From the NCBI GenBank assembly GCA_051252455.1, contig JBPOFM010000006.1, positions 62,001-126,000 on the forward strand: DNA of 64,000 bases, written 5' to 3'. The notes under the pieces are model-generated. The model was not told the origin of the DNA, did not search any database, and saw nothing but the letters and a program-made list of their open reading frames with translations. This DNA comes from JBPOFM01 sp051252455 (GTDB lineage Bacteria; Bacteroidota; Bacteroidia; Flavobacteriales; Flavobacteriaceae). Position numbers and translations under genes: made by a program. Position 1 is the first letter of the stretch. The number at the start of each line of letters is the position of its first letter. Below, one piece after another: positions 44,232 to 53,652 of this stretch.

Positions 44232-45953
44232 ATGACAAAAGTAATATTTCTTTTAGTAATTGGTTTTATAATGTATTCCTGCGGAAATAAGTCGGATAAA
44301 TCTAATTATTCAGGTACTGATGACACTGCAGATTTTAATACCAGTCAAGAGTCCAATATATCCAACGACAAGGCTGATAAGGCCTCGAATAAAAACGCCA
44401 ATTCCGCACTGAACGACCTATTCAATATGGGAAATGATATGTTGGAGTCGCCCAGTTCTGATGTAGGCCATATCAAGCAGTTGGACACGGAGATGATACT
44501 CGATATGTTAGAAAAAAGTGGTGCTTCCCGTGAAGAAATGGAAAAGCTCATCAACAATCCAGACAGTCTCAAAATGCTTGCGGAACAAGCAGTGAAAGAA
44601 AGACAGCAAGCTAAAGAGAACGAACCTGCGCTAAAAGGTAAAGTTTCAAAAGAACAGTTGGCGTCCAAAAAAACACCAACAGGCGTGTCATTGGAAGAGG
44701 CAATTTTAATTGTGCAAGCAGAATCTGGTCCAGAGGCAACAATGGCAAAATTGAAAAAAATCGATTCTTTGGCAGGCACTAATATGATGTCACAATTAGA
44801 TTTGACAGAAGCAGGCTATGTAATGAATGATGTAGAACGAAAAAACGAAGTCAAGGCAAGCCCAGAGGAAGAGCGGAAAATAAAAAAAATGAGCGACATT
44901 TCAAGTCAAATGCATAGCGAAAAAGAAGCTACAGAACTTCTGGCAGAATTGGAAGCAACCGATAAAGCAATGGCTTTAGGAAATCAAAAAGCAAGCCCGA
45001 AATTTAAACGCGCCATTGCCTATAGAAAAAAAGCGATTAAGACCTATCATGACCAAATTGTTCGGCAATCAACGGCCGCAAAAAAGAAATTTAAAGAGTT
45101 GAATCCAGATTTGTATTTCGGAGATGAGGTTGGACAGTCTTATATGGGAATTCAAGCTACAGCAGTGTATCTTCCGTTGGGCGATTTATCTTTTGCCGAT
45201 GAAGTAGTTGCGGTACACCATCCTCAATTAATGACGAATGACGCTAAAAATGTTTTGGGTCCACCTAATAAAATTGAAACGTTTGACGATGTCACAGGTA
45301 TTTATAGTTTGGGCCTAGGAGGCGATTTAACGGTAAAATTTGACAATAATGCTTTAACTAATGTCAACGGCCCCGATCTATACATTTTCGAAATCGGTCA
45401 GGTGGAACCCACTGATCTCGAAATATCGAAAGACGGAAAAGAGTGGGTCAAGGTCGGTAAGATCGATGGAGGTGTCGCTCAAGTGGATATAGGTCCATTT
45501 GTTAAACAGGGCGAACTTTTCTATTACGTTCGGCTCAAAGATCTAAAAAAGAAGAGTGCTTTACCAGGAGCAGATGTCGATGCCATTGCAGCAATTGGTG
45601 CAGCCATGCGCTTAAATTTAGACAGTCAGGTACTTTTCGAAACAGGTAAATCTGATTTGAAGCCAGAAGGGCTTAAGGCACTTAAAAAGTTAGCCGAAAA
45701 TATCGCAGTTCTCAAAAAAGGAAATGTCATCATAGAAGGACATACCGATGATGTTGGAAGTACAGAAACGAATCAGCAACTGTCATTGGCAAGAGCAAAA
45801 AGTGTATCTGCCGAACTGAAAAAATTGATTCCTTCCAAAAATTTTAAATGGCGCGAAAAAGGATTGGGAGAATCTAAACCGTTAGTGGAAAATGATTCCG
45901 AAATCAACCGATCAAAAAACAGACGTGTTGAGGTGTTGATCGTACCAAATTAA
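44232..45953 (+). CDS. OmpA-family lipoprotein with beta-sandwich domain
   Basis: A 573-residue lipoprotein (Cys17 in MYSCGNK). Residues about 20-315 are charged and helical. About 320-455 resembles a beta-sandwich module found in many bacterial surface proteins: NVLGPPN, SLGLGGDLTVKF, GPDLYIFEIG, then PGADVDAIAAIGA. The C-terminal 105 residues are an OmpA-type peptidoglycan-binding domain, with GHTDDVGS, NQQLSLARAKSV and NRRVEVL. It should tether the outer membrane to the wall while presenting the sandwich domain. It is the only member of the run with a firm family assignment, and it lies 9 bases after the preceding gene. Confidence 0.82.
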   Translation: MTKVIFLLVIGFIMYSCGNKSDKSNYSGTDDTADFNTSQESNISNDKADKASNKNANSALNDLFNMGNDMLESPSSDVGHIKQLDTEMILDMLEKSGASREEMEKLINNPDSLKMLAEQAVKERQQAKENEPALKGKVSKEQLASKKTPTGVSLEEAILIVQAESGPEATMAKLKKIDSLAGTNMMSQLDLTEAGYVMNDVERKNEVKASPEEERKIKKMSDISSQMHSEKEATELLAELEATDKAMALGNQKASPKFKRAIAYRKKAIKTYHDQIVRQSTAAKKKFKELNPDLYFGDEVGQSYMGIQATAVYLPLGDLSFADEVVAVHHPQLMTNDAKNVLGPPNKIETFDDVTGIYSLGLGGDLTVKFDNNALTNVNGPDLYIFEIGQVEPTDLEISKDGKEWVKVGKIDGGVAQVDIGPFVKQGELFYYVRLKDLKKKSALPGADVDAIAAIGAAMRLNLDSQVLFETGKSDLKPEGLKALKKLAENIAVLKKGNVIIEGHTDDVGSTETNQQLSLARAKSVSAELKKLIPSKNFKWREKGLGESKPLVENDSEINRSKNRRVEVLIVPN

Positions 45954-45997
45954 CCATTTTAAGATCAAATAAGTATAACATTTAAAAACCAAGAATT

Positions 45998-46693
45998 TTG
46001 AAATCAAATCATAAAATTTTCATCTTGATAGTTATTTTGACAAGTCATTATATGATGGCACAAAAGCTATCGCAACCTAAAGTGGAATCGTTAACTGAAG
46101 TTTTAAACTCAAACCTAGCACCTAATTTTCAAGTGGAATTGAGAGGAAACAAGGCGTATTGTACTATTGATGAATTGAGCAACACGCTTGATTTAAGGAA
46201 CGAGCATGAGATGGCAACAGACAGCATTGTTGAAAAATCTATAAAAAGACCAAAGGACTCGGGTCCTCATACAGGTCCTGTCTTTTGGATATACGACTTT
46301 AAAAGTGTGACAAGTTCTAAAGTACATTTCAAAACGACTCCAAATCAACAATTATTTTGTAGCATTTTCTTTGAAAACGAAGATTCAATTGGTTTGAAAA
46401 CAAGACTCAATGCCTACTCCAGTAATCACAAAATATCAGATTCAGCGTTGCATGAAGTTGAATGGACAGGAGAAAAATATATCAGTTTTTTATTGACCCC
46501 AGAACAGAATAATACCGAGATTAAATTGAGTGTGAGCGGAATAACAGTCAGTGGAAAATTCGAAAGGAAGGATCGCTATGACCTTTCTAAAAATTATACT
46601 AAAGAATTGAGGAGCATTTTAAGACGGGAATTTAAGAAGCTTTTTGAATCGGAAGAAATGACACAACTCATCACGCAAACATATAATGATTAA
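45998..46693 (+). CDS. Secreted protein of unknown function
   Basis: I do not recognise this family. 231 residues from a TTG start at 45998, which gives a normal signal peptide (KIFILIVILTSHYMMAQ); the nearest in-frame ATG codons lie inside this signal and are less likely. The mature part is beta-rich, includes GPVFWIYDFKSV and ITVSGKFERKDRYDLS, and ends with a basic helix (RSILRREFKKLFES). Last gene of the exported-protein run, 44 bases after the OmpA-type gene and tail-to-tail with ribBA. Confidence 0.55.
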   Translation: MKSNHKIFILIVILTSHYMMAQKLSQPKVESLTEVLNSNLAPNFQVELRGNKAYCTIDELSNTLDLRNEHEMATDSIVEKSIKRPKDSGPHTGPVFWIYDFKSVTSSKVHFKTTPNQQLFCSIFFENEDSIGLKTRLNAYSSNHKISDSALHEVEWTGEKYISFLLTPEQNNTEIKLSVSGITVSGKFERKDRYDLSKNYTKELRSILRREFKKLFESEEMTQLITQTYND

Positions 46694-46737
46694 TTATCTA
46701 TCGAACAAATGAAAGCATCTATTCGACATTAAAAATA

Positions 46738-47886
46738 TCAATAATTGACATATTCCATAATCTCCAAGCCATACCCAATCATCCCAACACGTTTTGTCTG
46801 TTGGCTATTGCTAATCAATCTCAATTTGTGGATATTTAAATCGTGAAGAATTTGCGCACCAATTCCAAAATCTTTGGAATCCATTTCAATGCTCGGTGCT
46901 TTCACCACTTTTCCACCCACTTGAGATTCTTTTAAAATATTCAATCGTTTCAAAAGATTCATGGATTCTGCCTGCTGATTGATAAATATGATGGCGCCTT
47001 TCCCAGCATCATTGATGACTTTAAACATATCGTCTAATTTCTCATCCGCATTATTGGTCAAGGTTCCAAGGATATCATTATTCACTAAAGTTGCATTCAC
47101 TCTCGTAAGAACGGCTTCGTCCGCTTTCCAAGTGCCTTTGGTTAATGCAATATGAACTTGATGGTTGGTAGTCTGTTCGTAAGCTCTCAATCTGTAGTTG
47201 CCAAAACGCGTTTCGATGGCAAAATCTTCTTTTTTCTCAATTAAAGAATCATGCTCCATTCTGTAAGCTACCAAATCTTCGATTGAAATGATCTTTAAAT
47301 CAAAGTTTTTTGCAACCACTCTTAATTGAGGTAGTCTCGCCATCGTACCATCCTCGTTCAAGATTTCCACCAAAATACCTGCTGGCTGAAAACCTGCCAA
47401 ACGTGCCAAATCGACTGCAGCTTCAGTATGACCTGTACGTCTCAACACACCGCCATTTTTTGCTTTCAAAGGAAAAATATGCCCAGGACGACCCAAATCG
47501 TGTGGTTTTGTATCTACATTCACCAACGCTTGAATAGTTTTAGAGCGATCATGCACAGAAATTCCAGTCGTACAACCATGACCAATCAAATCGACTGATA
47601 CGGTAAATTGTGTATGATGCAATACTGTATTGTTCTGTACCATCATGGATAGTTCCAATTCTTCACATCGATCTTCAGTAAGAGGCGCACAGATAAGTCC
47701 GCGACCATGAGTGGCCATAAAATTGATCATTTCTGGAGTCACCATGTCTGCAGCAGCAATAAAGTCGCCTTCATTCTCTCTGTTTTCATCATCAACGACA
47801 ATAATCACCTTACCGTTTTTAATGTCTTCGATGGCTTCTTCGATGGTATGTAACTGAATTTTGGGTTGCAATGTGGAAGTATTCAT
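46738..47886 (-). CDS. ribBA: DHBP synthase with degenerate GTP cyclohydrolase II domain
   Basis: Riboflavin synthesis protein, 382 residues from ATG 47886. The N-terminal half (about 1-205) is 3,4-dihydroxy-2-butanone-4-phosphate synthase with intact DDENRENEGDF, ATHGRGLICAPL and GHTEAAVDLARLAG. The C-terminal half has the GTP cyclohydrolase II fold, but the three Zn-binding Cys of the SEC...CDC region are gone: that stretch reads RVNATLVNNDILGTL then NNADEKL. The GRGIGL motif is also lost. So I expect only the DHBP synthase reaction, with cyclohydrolase supplied by another gene. Last gene of the ftsK-lolA-lptF/G-ribBA run, 30 bases after the permease gene. Confidence 0.9.
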   Translation of the reverse strand: MNTSTLQPKIQLHTIEEAIEDIKNGKVIIVVDDENRENEGDFIAAADMVTPEMINFMATHGRGLICAPLTEDRCEELELSMMVQNNTVLHHTQFTVSVDLIGHGCTTGISVHDRSKTIQALVNVDTKPHDLGRPGHIFPLKAKNGGVLRRTGHTEAAVDLARLAGFQPAGILVEILNEDGTMARLPQLRVVAKNFDLKIISIEDLVAYRMEHDSLIEKKEDFAIETRFGNYRLRAYEQTTNHQVHIALTKGTWKADEAVLTRVNATLVNNDILGTLTNNADEKLDDMFKVINDAGKGAIIFINQQAESMNLLKRLNILKESQVGGKVVKAPSIEMDSKDFGIGAQILHDLNIHKLRLISNSQQTKRVGMIGYGLEIMEYVNY

Positions 47887-47916
47887 TTGTATTGAAATTA
47901 TATGCAAAGATACGGC

Positions 47917-49899
47917 TTAATTTAAACTTTCTATCGCACTTTGGTTCAAGTCTTCTTTGATTTTGTTGCGTAATAGAAAATGTGAAATACCATAGAAGGG
48001 CAATCCTATCACCATTAGTAACGGACTCAAAGATTTACCTTTTTTGTCCAAAAGTTTATAGAATTTTAAAGTCTGTATAAGGGTCACAATGAAATAGAGT
48101 ACAAAGACGAAAAATGATATGAAGCTTAAATCAATCGTGGCTGACGCAAATTCTGGAAATTTGTTGTTCTTAAAAACAAAGTGAAGCCCAAGTAATGCAG
48201 CTCCTAGGCAATAAAATATAAAGGCGATTCGAGAATAATCCAAACTATTTTTACCTTGTCTGGAAGCGCGGATGAACATATCGTTAATGACAATGCCATT
48301 CGTTTTCATCTGATCAAAGCCGACATCTCGTTTCGATAAAACGGAATACGCTTTTGCCTTGCTAATGATATTGAAATTATGCGACTTATGGTCTTTAATG
48401 ATCTCAATCAATTTTTCATCACTATAACCTTCGAAAAAGTTATATGAAATATCTTTGCCATCTTCATCTAGAATGACTTTTGGTTTTAGTTTCAAGAATT
48501 TTTTAATAGGATCCAGATAATTGCCAAACTCAAAAAGTCCTCTGTCTTTCGTTGCACGACTTGTGAGTGAGATTCCCAACGGAAGCATGATGAGCGTCGA
48601 TAACCATGTGGCAAAAATGGGGTTAAGCGTGCCATCTTGGGAACTGTTTTTTGCAAAGATACCAATGAAATGGTAACTCAAAAATAACAAGATCGCAATG
48701 ACCATCGGTAGGCCAATTCCACCTTTTCGAATTAAAGCACCCAAAGGTGCACCAACAAAAAATAATATGATACAAGCAAAACCCAAAGCATATTTTTCAT
48801 GAAGCGCAATAATGTGCTTGTTTAACCATTTATTTTTAAGCTGAATGGTTTGTTTTTTGGTGTCAATAATTTGAGTGGTGCTACTAACAGTATTTGAAGC
48901 GAGATTTAATAATTGTGTTTTTGTTTTCGAATCAAACAGATTCATGATCTCTCCATTAAATATGGTGTCTTTCTTCGGCTCTACATTGAGATTCAGGTTA
49001 TTAATGTTAGATCTTTGATAGAGAACTCTTGAAAAACTTTTTAATTCCCTGTCCTTGTCTTTATGAAGACTGTCAATCGTGTAATTCAATCCACTAACAT
49101 TTAACATGTTATAGCGATCGCTGAAACTTTTGTCTTCCAAATCCACATTATTGAGGGCTTCCAAATCTACATTTAAGGTATAGGTCTCAAAATAACTCTT
49201 GGCATGTGGCTTTTTTTGATTTTCCTTTGGGTCTTTGCTGTAAATTTCTTCATAGTAAAAACCATCTTCTAAAACCAATTGCAAAATATTGGAATTCTCA
49301 CTACTAACCAGTTCACCTCGTTCTGCAATTATGACCTTATAATTTCCGATTCGGGTTTCGGATTTTAGGTGCATGACGACTTTGTCTAAATATTGACCTT
49401 TATCACCTGATTTTCCATCAACTTTAATGTTGATGTTGCCAATTTCGTTGAACTGCCCTTCGGCAATTGCCATCGCTGGTTTTAATTGGGCAATATTTTT
49501 ACGAAGGTTATAAGAATTGTATTCGGCCCACGGAATGACGTTATTGCTAAAAAAGAACACTGTAATAGCAAGTCCAAAAATAAAAATACTCAAGCCTCGC
49601 ATCGCGCGCTGAAGTGAAATACCAGTGGATTTCATAGCAGCAAACTCATAATTCTCGGCGAAATTACCAAAAACCATAATCGACGCCAACAAAATGGTCA
49701 ATGGCAATACCAAAGGCATCAGTTTAGGCATAAAATACAACAGAAACTTTCCTACAGTCAACATATCTAGGTCTTTACCAGCTAGTTCACTGATATAGAG
49801 CCACACGGTCTGTAAAACAAAAATGAGCATGAGTATTACCAACACGCTCAAAAATGTTTTTAAATAAGTAGTAAGTATGTATCTGTCTAATATTTTCAT
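47917..49899 (-). CDS. LptF/LptG family LPS export permease
   Basis: Inner-membrane permease of the YjgP/YjgQ (LptF/LptG) family, which with LptB extracts lipopolysaccharide toward the outer membrane. 660 residues from ATG 49899 (a GTG four codons upstream is less likely). N-terminal DRYILTTYLKTFL and the helix pair with MPLVLPLTILLAS are typical. E. coli LptF and LptG have about 360 residues; here there is a larger periplasmic part and about 200 extra C-terminal residues that include about three more membrane helices. It lies between lolA and ribBA, and pairs with LolA in envelope building. Confidence 0.88.
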   Translation of the reverse strand: MKILDRYILTTYLKTFLSVLVILMLIFVLQTVWLYISELAGKDLDMLTVGKFLLYFMPKLMPLVLPLTILLASIMVFGNFAENYEFAAMKSTGISLQRAMRGLSIFIFGLAITVFFFSNNVIPWAEYNSYNLRKNIAQLKPAMAIAEGQFNEIGNINIKVDGKSGDKGQYLDKVVMHLKSETRIGNYKVIIAERGELVSSENSNILQLVLEDGFYYEEIYSKDPKENQKKPHAKSYFETYTLNVDLEALNNVDLEDKSFSDRYNMLNVSGLNYTIDSLHKDKDRELKSFSRVLYQRSNINNLNLNVEPKKDTIFNGEIMNLFDSKTKTQLLNLASNTVSSTTQIIDTKKQTIQLKNKWLNKHIIALHEKYALGFACIILFFVGAPLGALIRKGGIGLPMVIAILLFLSYHFIGIFAKNSSQDGTLNPIFATWLSTLIMLPLGISLTSRATKDRGLFEFGNYLDPIKKFLKLKPKVILDEDGKDISYNFFEGYSDEKLIEIIKDHKSHNFNIISKAKAYSVLSKRDVGFDQMKTNGIVINDMFIRASRQGKNSLDYSRIAFIFYCLGAALLGLHFVFKNNKFPEFASATIDLSFISFFVFVLYFIVTLIQTLKFYKLLDKKGKSLSPLLMVIGLPFYGISHFLLRNKIKEDLNQSAIESLN

Positions 49900-49993
49900 A
49901 ACTATTCCCACAGAAGTGGGAATTTCATCAAATGATCCCTAATTACCATTTCACCTACAAATAAACAATTATCTATCGAATTGAATCATGAAA

Positions 49994-50635
49994 TTAATCC
50001 AATTTATTGATATAATAACCTTTGTATTTATTCTTGTCAAAGGTAAATAAGGACTTCGAAATAGGTTCGTTGGTTTTAAAAGAATTAACAGTTAAGGTAG
50101 TAGTGGTACCATTCTTCCCAGTTTCTATCAAATTGTAGATGTGTTTTGTCTGTGCGTCAATTCCCAATAAGACCTCTTTGATTTCAGATTTAGAATCAAT
50201 GGGAATCAATTTCACATATTGAATTTTACGGCCTTTCACATCTTGAACGATATCCATTTTATATGTGTAGCCATTTTGATAGAACGATAACATTTTACTC
50301 GGGGTAATGCTATTTTCATCTTCAGAATTGTCTTTAGAAACAGTGACTTCCTCATCCTCCGGGTTTATGGAATACAAGGTTGTTCCGTCAAATATGCGAG
50401 TTACACCAAGGATGTTTAATAAATATTTGTCACCTTCAATAGTTACATCACCACGAGTTTCTTGGTTAATATTTTCGGCAGTGTTCTTCAAGACATATTT
50501 AAAGTCGATGCTAATGTTATTGTAGCTCTTGACCTTTTGGTTCACTTCATTTAAAAGTGCTTTTGCCTTTGCAGCATCTTGCGCTTGATTTGAAAATGAA
50601 ATTAAGAAAACGAATGCAATTAATATTTGTTTCAT
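49994..50635 (-). CDS. lolA: LolA-type periplasmic lipoprotein carrier
   Basis: Periplasmic carrier of the LolA fold, 213 residues from ATG 50635 (signal peptide MKQILIAFVFLISFSNQAQD). Starts further upstream would overlap ftsK and spoil the signal. Visible family features: KSYNNISIDFKYVLKNT at the start of the half-barrel, GDKYLLNILGV, TLYSINPED and the late SLFTFDKNKYKGYYI. It should carry outer-membrane lipoproteins, of which this window encodes many, from the inner to the outer membrane. 22 bases downstream of ftsK, an order common in flavobacteria. Confidence 0.88.
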   Translation of the reverse strand: MKQILIAFVFLISFSNQAQDAAKAKALLNEVNQKVKSYNNISIDFKYVLKNTAENINQETRGDVTIEGDKYLLNILGVTRIFDGTTLYSINPEDEEVTVSKDNSEDENSITPSKMLSFYQNGYTYKMDIVQDVKGRKIQYVKLIPIDSKSEIKEVLLGIDAQTKHIYNLIETGKNGTTTTLTVNSFKTNEPISKSLFTFDKNKYKGYYINKLD

Positions 50636-50657
50636 GTTAAATTTATATTTAATTTTT

Positions 50658-53060
50658 TTAGATGGTTTCATTTGCCAACAATGCGTCCAGCGCAACTAAA
50701 TCAGGAACAAGTACCTGTCTTGCTTTACTGCCTTCAAAACCGCCAACAATTCCTGCAGCTTCCAATTGATCGATTAATCGACCTGCTCTATTGTAACCTA
50801 ATTTCAATTTACGCTGCAATAATGAGGCGGAACCTTGCTGTGCTGTGACAATAACTTCTGCTGCTTCTCTGAACAACTTGTCTCTGTCGGATATGTCTAC
50901 ATCAAGACTTGTGCCATTCTCTTCTCCAACGTATTCTGGCAGCAAATAAGCGTCTGGGTAGGCTTTTTGATTGCCAATATAATCCGTAACTAATTCCACT
51001 TCTGGTGTATCAACAAATGCACATTGAATACGTGTAAGTTCGTTTCCTTGAGTATACAGCATATCACCACGACCAATTAATTGATCGGCACCAGAATTAT
51101 CCAAGATCGTTCTAGAATCTATTTTGGAAGTCACTCTGAATGCAATACGTGCAGGGAAATTCGCCTTAATAATACCAGTGATGACGTTCACCGAAGGTCG
51201 TTGTGTGGCCACAATCAAATGAATTCCGATGGCACGTGCTAATTGCGCCAAACGCGCAATTGGTGTTTCCACTTCTTTACCGGCTGTCATAATCAAATCG
51301 GCAAACTCATCGACTACCAATACAATATAAGGCAAAAAAGCATGGCCATCATTGGGATTGAGCTTGCGCGCCTTGAATTTTTCGTTGTATTCTTTAATGT
51401 TACGACACATGGCGTTTTTCAACATTTCGTAACGGTTATCCATTTCGATGCAAAGCGAATTCAAGGTGTGAATTACTTTTGTGTTATCTGTGATGATGGC
51501 TTCTTCACTATCAGGTAGTTTTGCCAAATAATGACGTTCTATTTTATTGAAAAGCGTCAATTCCACTTTTTTCGGATCTACCAAAACAAATTTTACTTCT
51601 GCAGGATGCTTTTTATATAAAAGTGAAGTCAAAACAGCATTCAAGCCAACCGATTTTCCTTGACCTGTCGCCCCAGCCATTAATAAGTGAGGCATTCTTG
51701 CTAAGTCCACTACAAACGTTTCATTGCTAATGGTTTTTCCAAAGGCAATTGGTAATTCCATATCTGATTTTTGGAATTTTTGAGATGCAATCACAGAGCG
51801 CATCGACACAATAGTCGAATTTTTATTAGGAACTTCAATTCCAATCGTACCTTTCCCAGGAATAGGAGCGATGATACGAATACCCAATGCTGCCAATGAC
51901 AAGGCTATGTCGTCTTCCAAATTTTTAATTTTTGAAATACGAACACCGGCATTCGGAACAATCTCATATAAAGTAACAGTCGGACCAATCGTTGCTTTGA
52001 TATTTGAAATTCCAATATTGTAATTATTTAGAGTCTCAACAATCTTATTTTTGTTTTCCTCAAGCTCATCCTGATTGATGGTAATGCCTTCAGAATCATA
52101 CTTTTTTAATAAATCCAAAGGTGGGAATTTATATTTACTCAATTCCAATGTTGGATCAAATTGTCCAAAATCTGCCACCAATTTATCCGAAAGGTTGTTA
52201 GTTTCAGATTCCTCTTCGGCAATGTGTTCTACTTCAATCTCCATTTCTGGCTCCGGATCTTTAGGAGTTTCGATTTCCATCACTTTAGGTTGCTCTACAA
52301 CAGCAGGCGTGGAATGTTTAGTAATTGTAGGTTCTGTTTTTAGTGGTGTCAAATCGAAGGCAGATTTAATGTCTTCAGCTTCGGCTGTTAAATCATTGTC
52401 AAGTGCAGCATATCCAGATTGCTCTTTTTCTAATTGATAGTCGTCTTTTAAATCTTTTTTAGCAGATTTAAATAAATCCACAAAATGCTGGCCTGTGATC
52501 TTAAAACGAATGGCCAAATAGGTAATCATTCCAAATGCCAATAGACAAATGGTTCCGATGACTCCAATATAATCTTGAAAGAAACTATTTATTTCAAAAC
52601 CGATGGTTCCACCAAGAGAATCATATTTGTGTGCAAAAAAACCAAAGAAGATTGAGAGCCAAATGGCGATTAAAGTTCCCCAAATCCAATGTTTACGGAG
52701 TTTTACTTTTTTTAGATCAAGTGTTACGTAAATGCCGGAAATGAAGAGTAAACCGGCGAAAATAAAGGATGCAATACCAAATCCGCGCGTAATAAATAAA
52801 TCACTTACCCAAGCCCCAATTTTATTAAGCCAATTTTCGGCTTTAATATCTCTTGAGCTCAATTCAGAAAGCGTACTTTGATCCGCCTTCCCAGTAAAAA
52901 AGAAAGATAAGAACGCAATAAACATCAAAATGCCAAGAATGATCAATAAGCTACCAAAAATGAGTTTTTGTTGACTCGTTAATTTGACCCCGAGATTTCG
53001 GGATGGTTTCTTGATTTTAGAAGTTGTTGTGCTTTTCGTCTTGGTTTTCTTCTTCGCCAT
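50658..53060 (-). CDS. ftsK: FtsK/SpoIIIE DNA translocase
   Basis: Cell-division DNA pump of 800 residues. It has a Lys/Thr-rich start, four membrane helices in about residues 30-190, an acidic linker rich in Glu and Pro (about 200-290), a RecA-like motor with Walker A GATGQGKS and Walker B IVLVVDEFADL, and a C-terminal winged-helix gamma domain (SLLQRKLKLGYNRAGRLIDQ) that reads orienting sequences. Length is at the short end of the family because the linker is short. First of the ftsK-lolA-lptF/G-ribBA run. Confidence 0.96.
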   Translation of the reverse strand: MAKKKTKTKSTTTSKIKKPSRNLGVKLTSQQKLIFGSLLIILGILMFIAFLSFFFTGKADQSTLSELSSRDIKAENWLNKIGAWVSDLFITRGFGIASFIFAGLLFISGIYVTLDLKKVKLRKHWIWGTLIAIWLSIFFGFFAHKYDSLGGTIGFEINSFFQDYIGVIGTICLLAFGMITYLAIRFKITGQHFVDLFKSAKKDLKDDYQLEKEQSGYAALDNDLTAEAEDIKSAFDLTPLKTEPTITKHSTPAVVEQPKVMEIETPKDPEPEMEIEVEHIAEEESETNNLSDKLVADFGQFDPTLELSKYKFPPLDLLKKYDSEGITINQDELEENKNKIVETLNNYNIGISNIKATIGPTVTLYEIVPNAGVRISKIKNLEDDIALSLAALGIRIIAPIPGKGTIGIEVPNKNSTIVSMRSVIASQKFQKSDMELPIAFGKTISNETFVVDLARMPHLLMAGATGQGKSVGLNAVLTSLLYKKHPAEVKFVLVDPKKVELTLFNKIERHYLAKLPDSEEAIITDNTKVIHTLNSLCIEMDNRYEMLKNAMCRNIKEYNEKFKARKLNPNDGHAFLPYIVLVVDEFADLIMTAGKEVETPIARLAQLARAIGIHLIVATQRPSVNVITGIIKANFPARIAFRVTSKIDSRTILDNSGADQLIGRGDMLYTQGNELTRIQCAFVDTPEVELVTDYIGNQKAYPDAYLLPEYVGEENGTSLDVDISDRDKLFREAAEVIVTAQQGSASLLQRKLKLGYNRAGRLIDQLEAAGIVGGFEGSKARQVLVPDLVALDALLANETI

Positions 53061-53257
53061 ATTTGCTTTCCGACAAAACGGAAATATTTTGGGTTTGATT
53101 TAAGTCTAAAATATACTTGAGATTGTATACATTTTGATTCTACAAAAATACAAATTACTAACGTTTAACCTAACACAAATCATAAGTTAATAGTATAAAT
53201 TTAAATGTACTTACAAACATTCCAATAGGCAAAATCACTATTCAGATTCACATGATT

Positions 53258-53644
53258 TTATATAAAATGGAGAACGATTTTTGGATAGTAAATGATAAAC
53301 GCCACTACAGTTGATGCGATGGAGGCCATGAAAACTGCACCGGCCGCAATATCTTTGATCCGACCAATACTGGAATGTAAGTCTGGGTGAATAAAATCAG
53401 CAATATATTCGATGGAAGTGTTGATGCCTTCCATACTTAAAACAAGGCCAATCATAGCCACTTGAACCAGCCATTCTGTCTTTGAGATATTAAAATAAAA
53501 TCCAGCAACGGTAACAATTAGGGCTATCACTAGTTGAATTTTAATGCTCGCTTCCGTTTTACACAAATACAGAGCACCATTAAAAGCATAGCGTACACTT
53601 TTAAGCCTGTTAACAAGGAATGATTCTTTTTTTTTGATAGTCAT
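53258..53644 (-). CDS. dgkA: Diacylglycerol kinase / undecaprenol kinase family protein
   Basis: A 128-residue DgkA-type membrane kinase. Three hydrophobic helices, with the conserved EGINTSIEYIAD and KDIAAGAVFMAS blocks that form the active site. Whether it acts on diacylglycerol, as in proteobacteria, or on undecaprenol, as in Gram-positives, cannot be told from sequence. It begins 8 bases after tpx and is probably cotranscribed with it. Confidence 0.92.
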   Translation of the reverse strand: MTIKKKESFLVNRLKSVRYAFNGALYLCKTEASIKIQLVIALIVTVAGFYFNISKTEWLVQVAMIGLVLSMEGINTSIEYIADFIHPDLHSSIGRIKDIAAGAVFMASIASTVVAFIIYYPKIVLHFI

Positions 53645-53652
53645 TTAAAAAC

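Noticed and set aside
44345..44779. Minus-strand frame of 144 codons
   Set aside because: Antisense to the OmpA-type lipoprotein gene; Ser-rich shadow of a Lys/Glu/Asp-rich coding strand.
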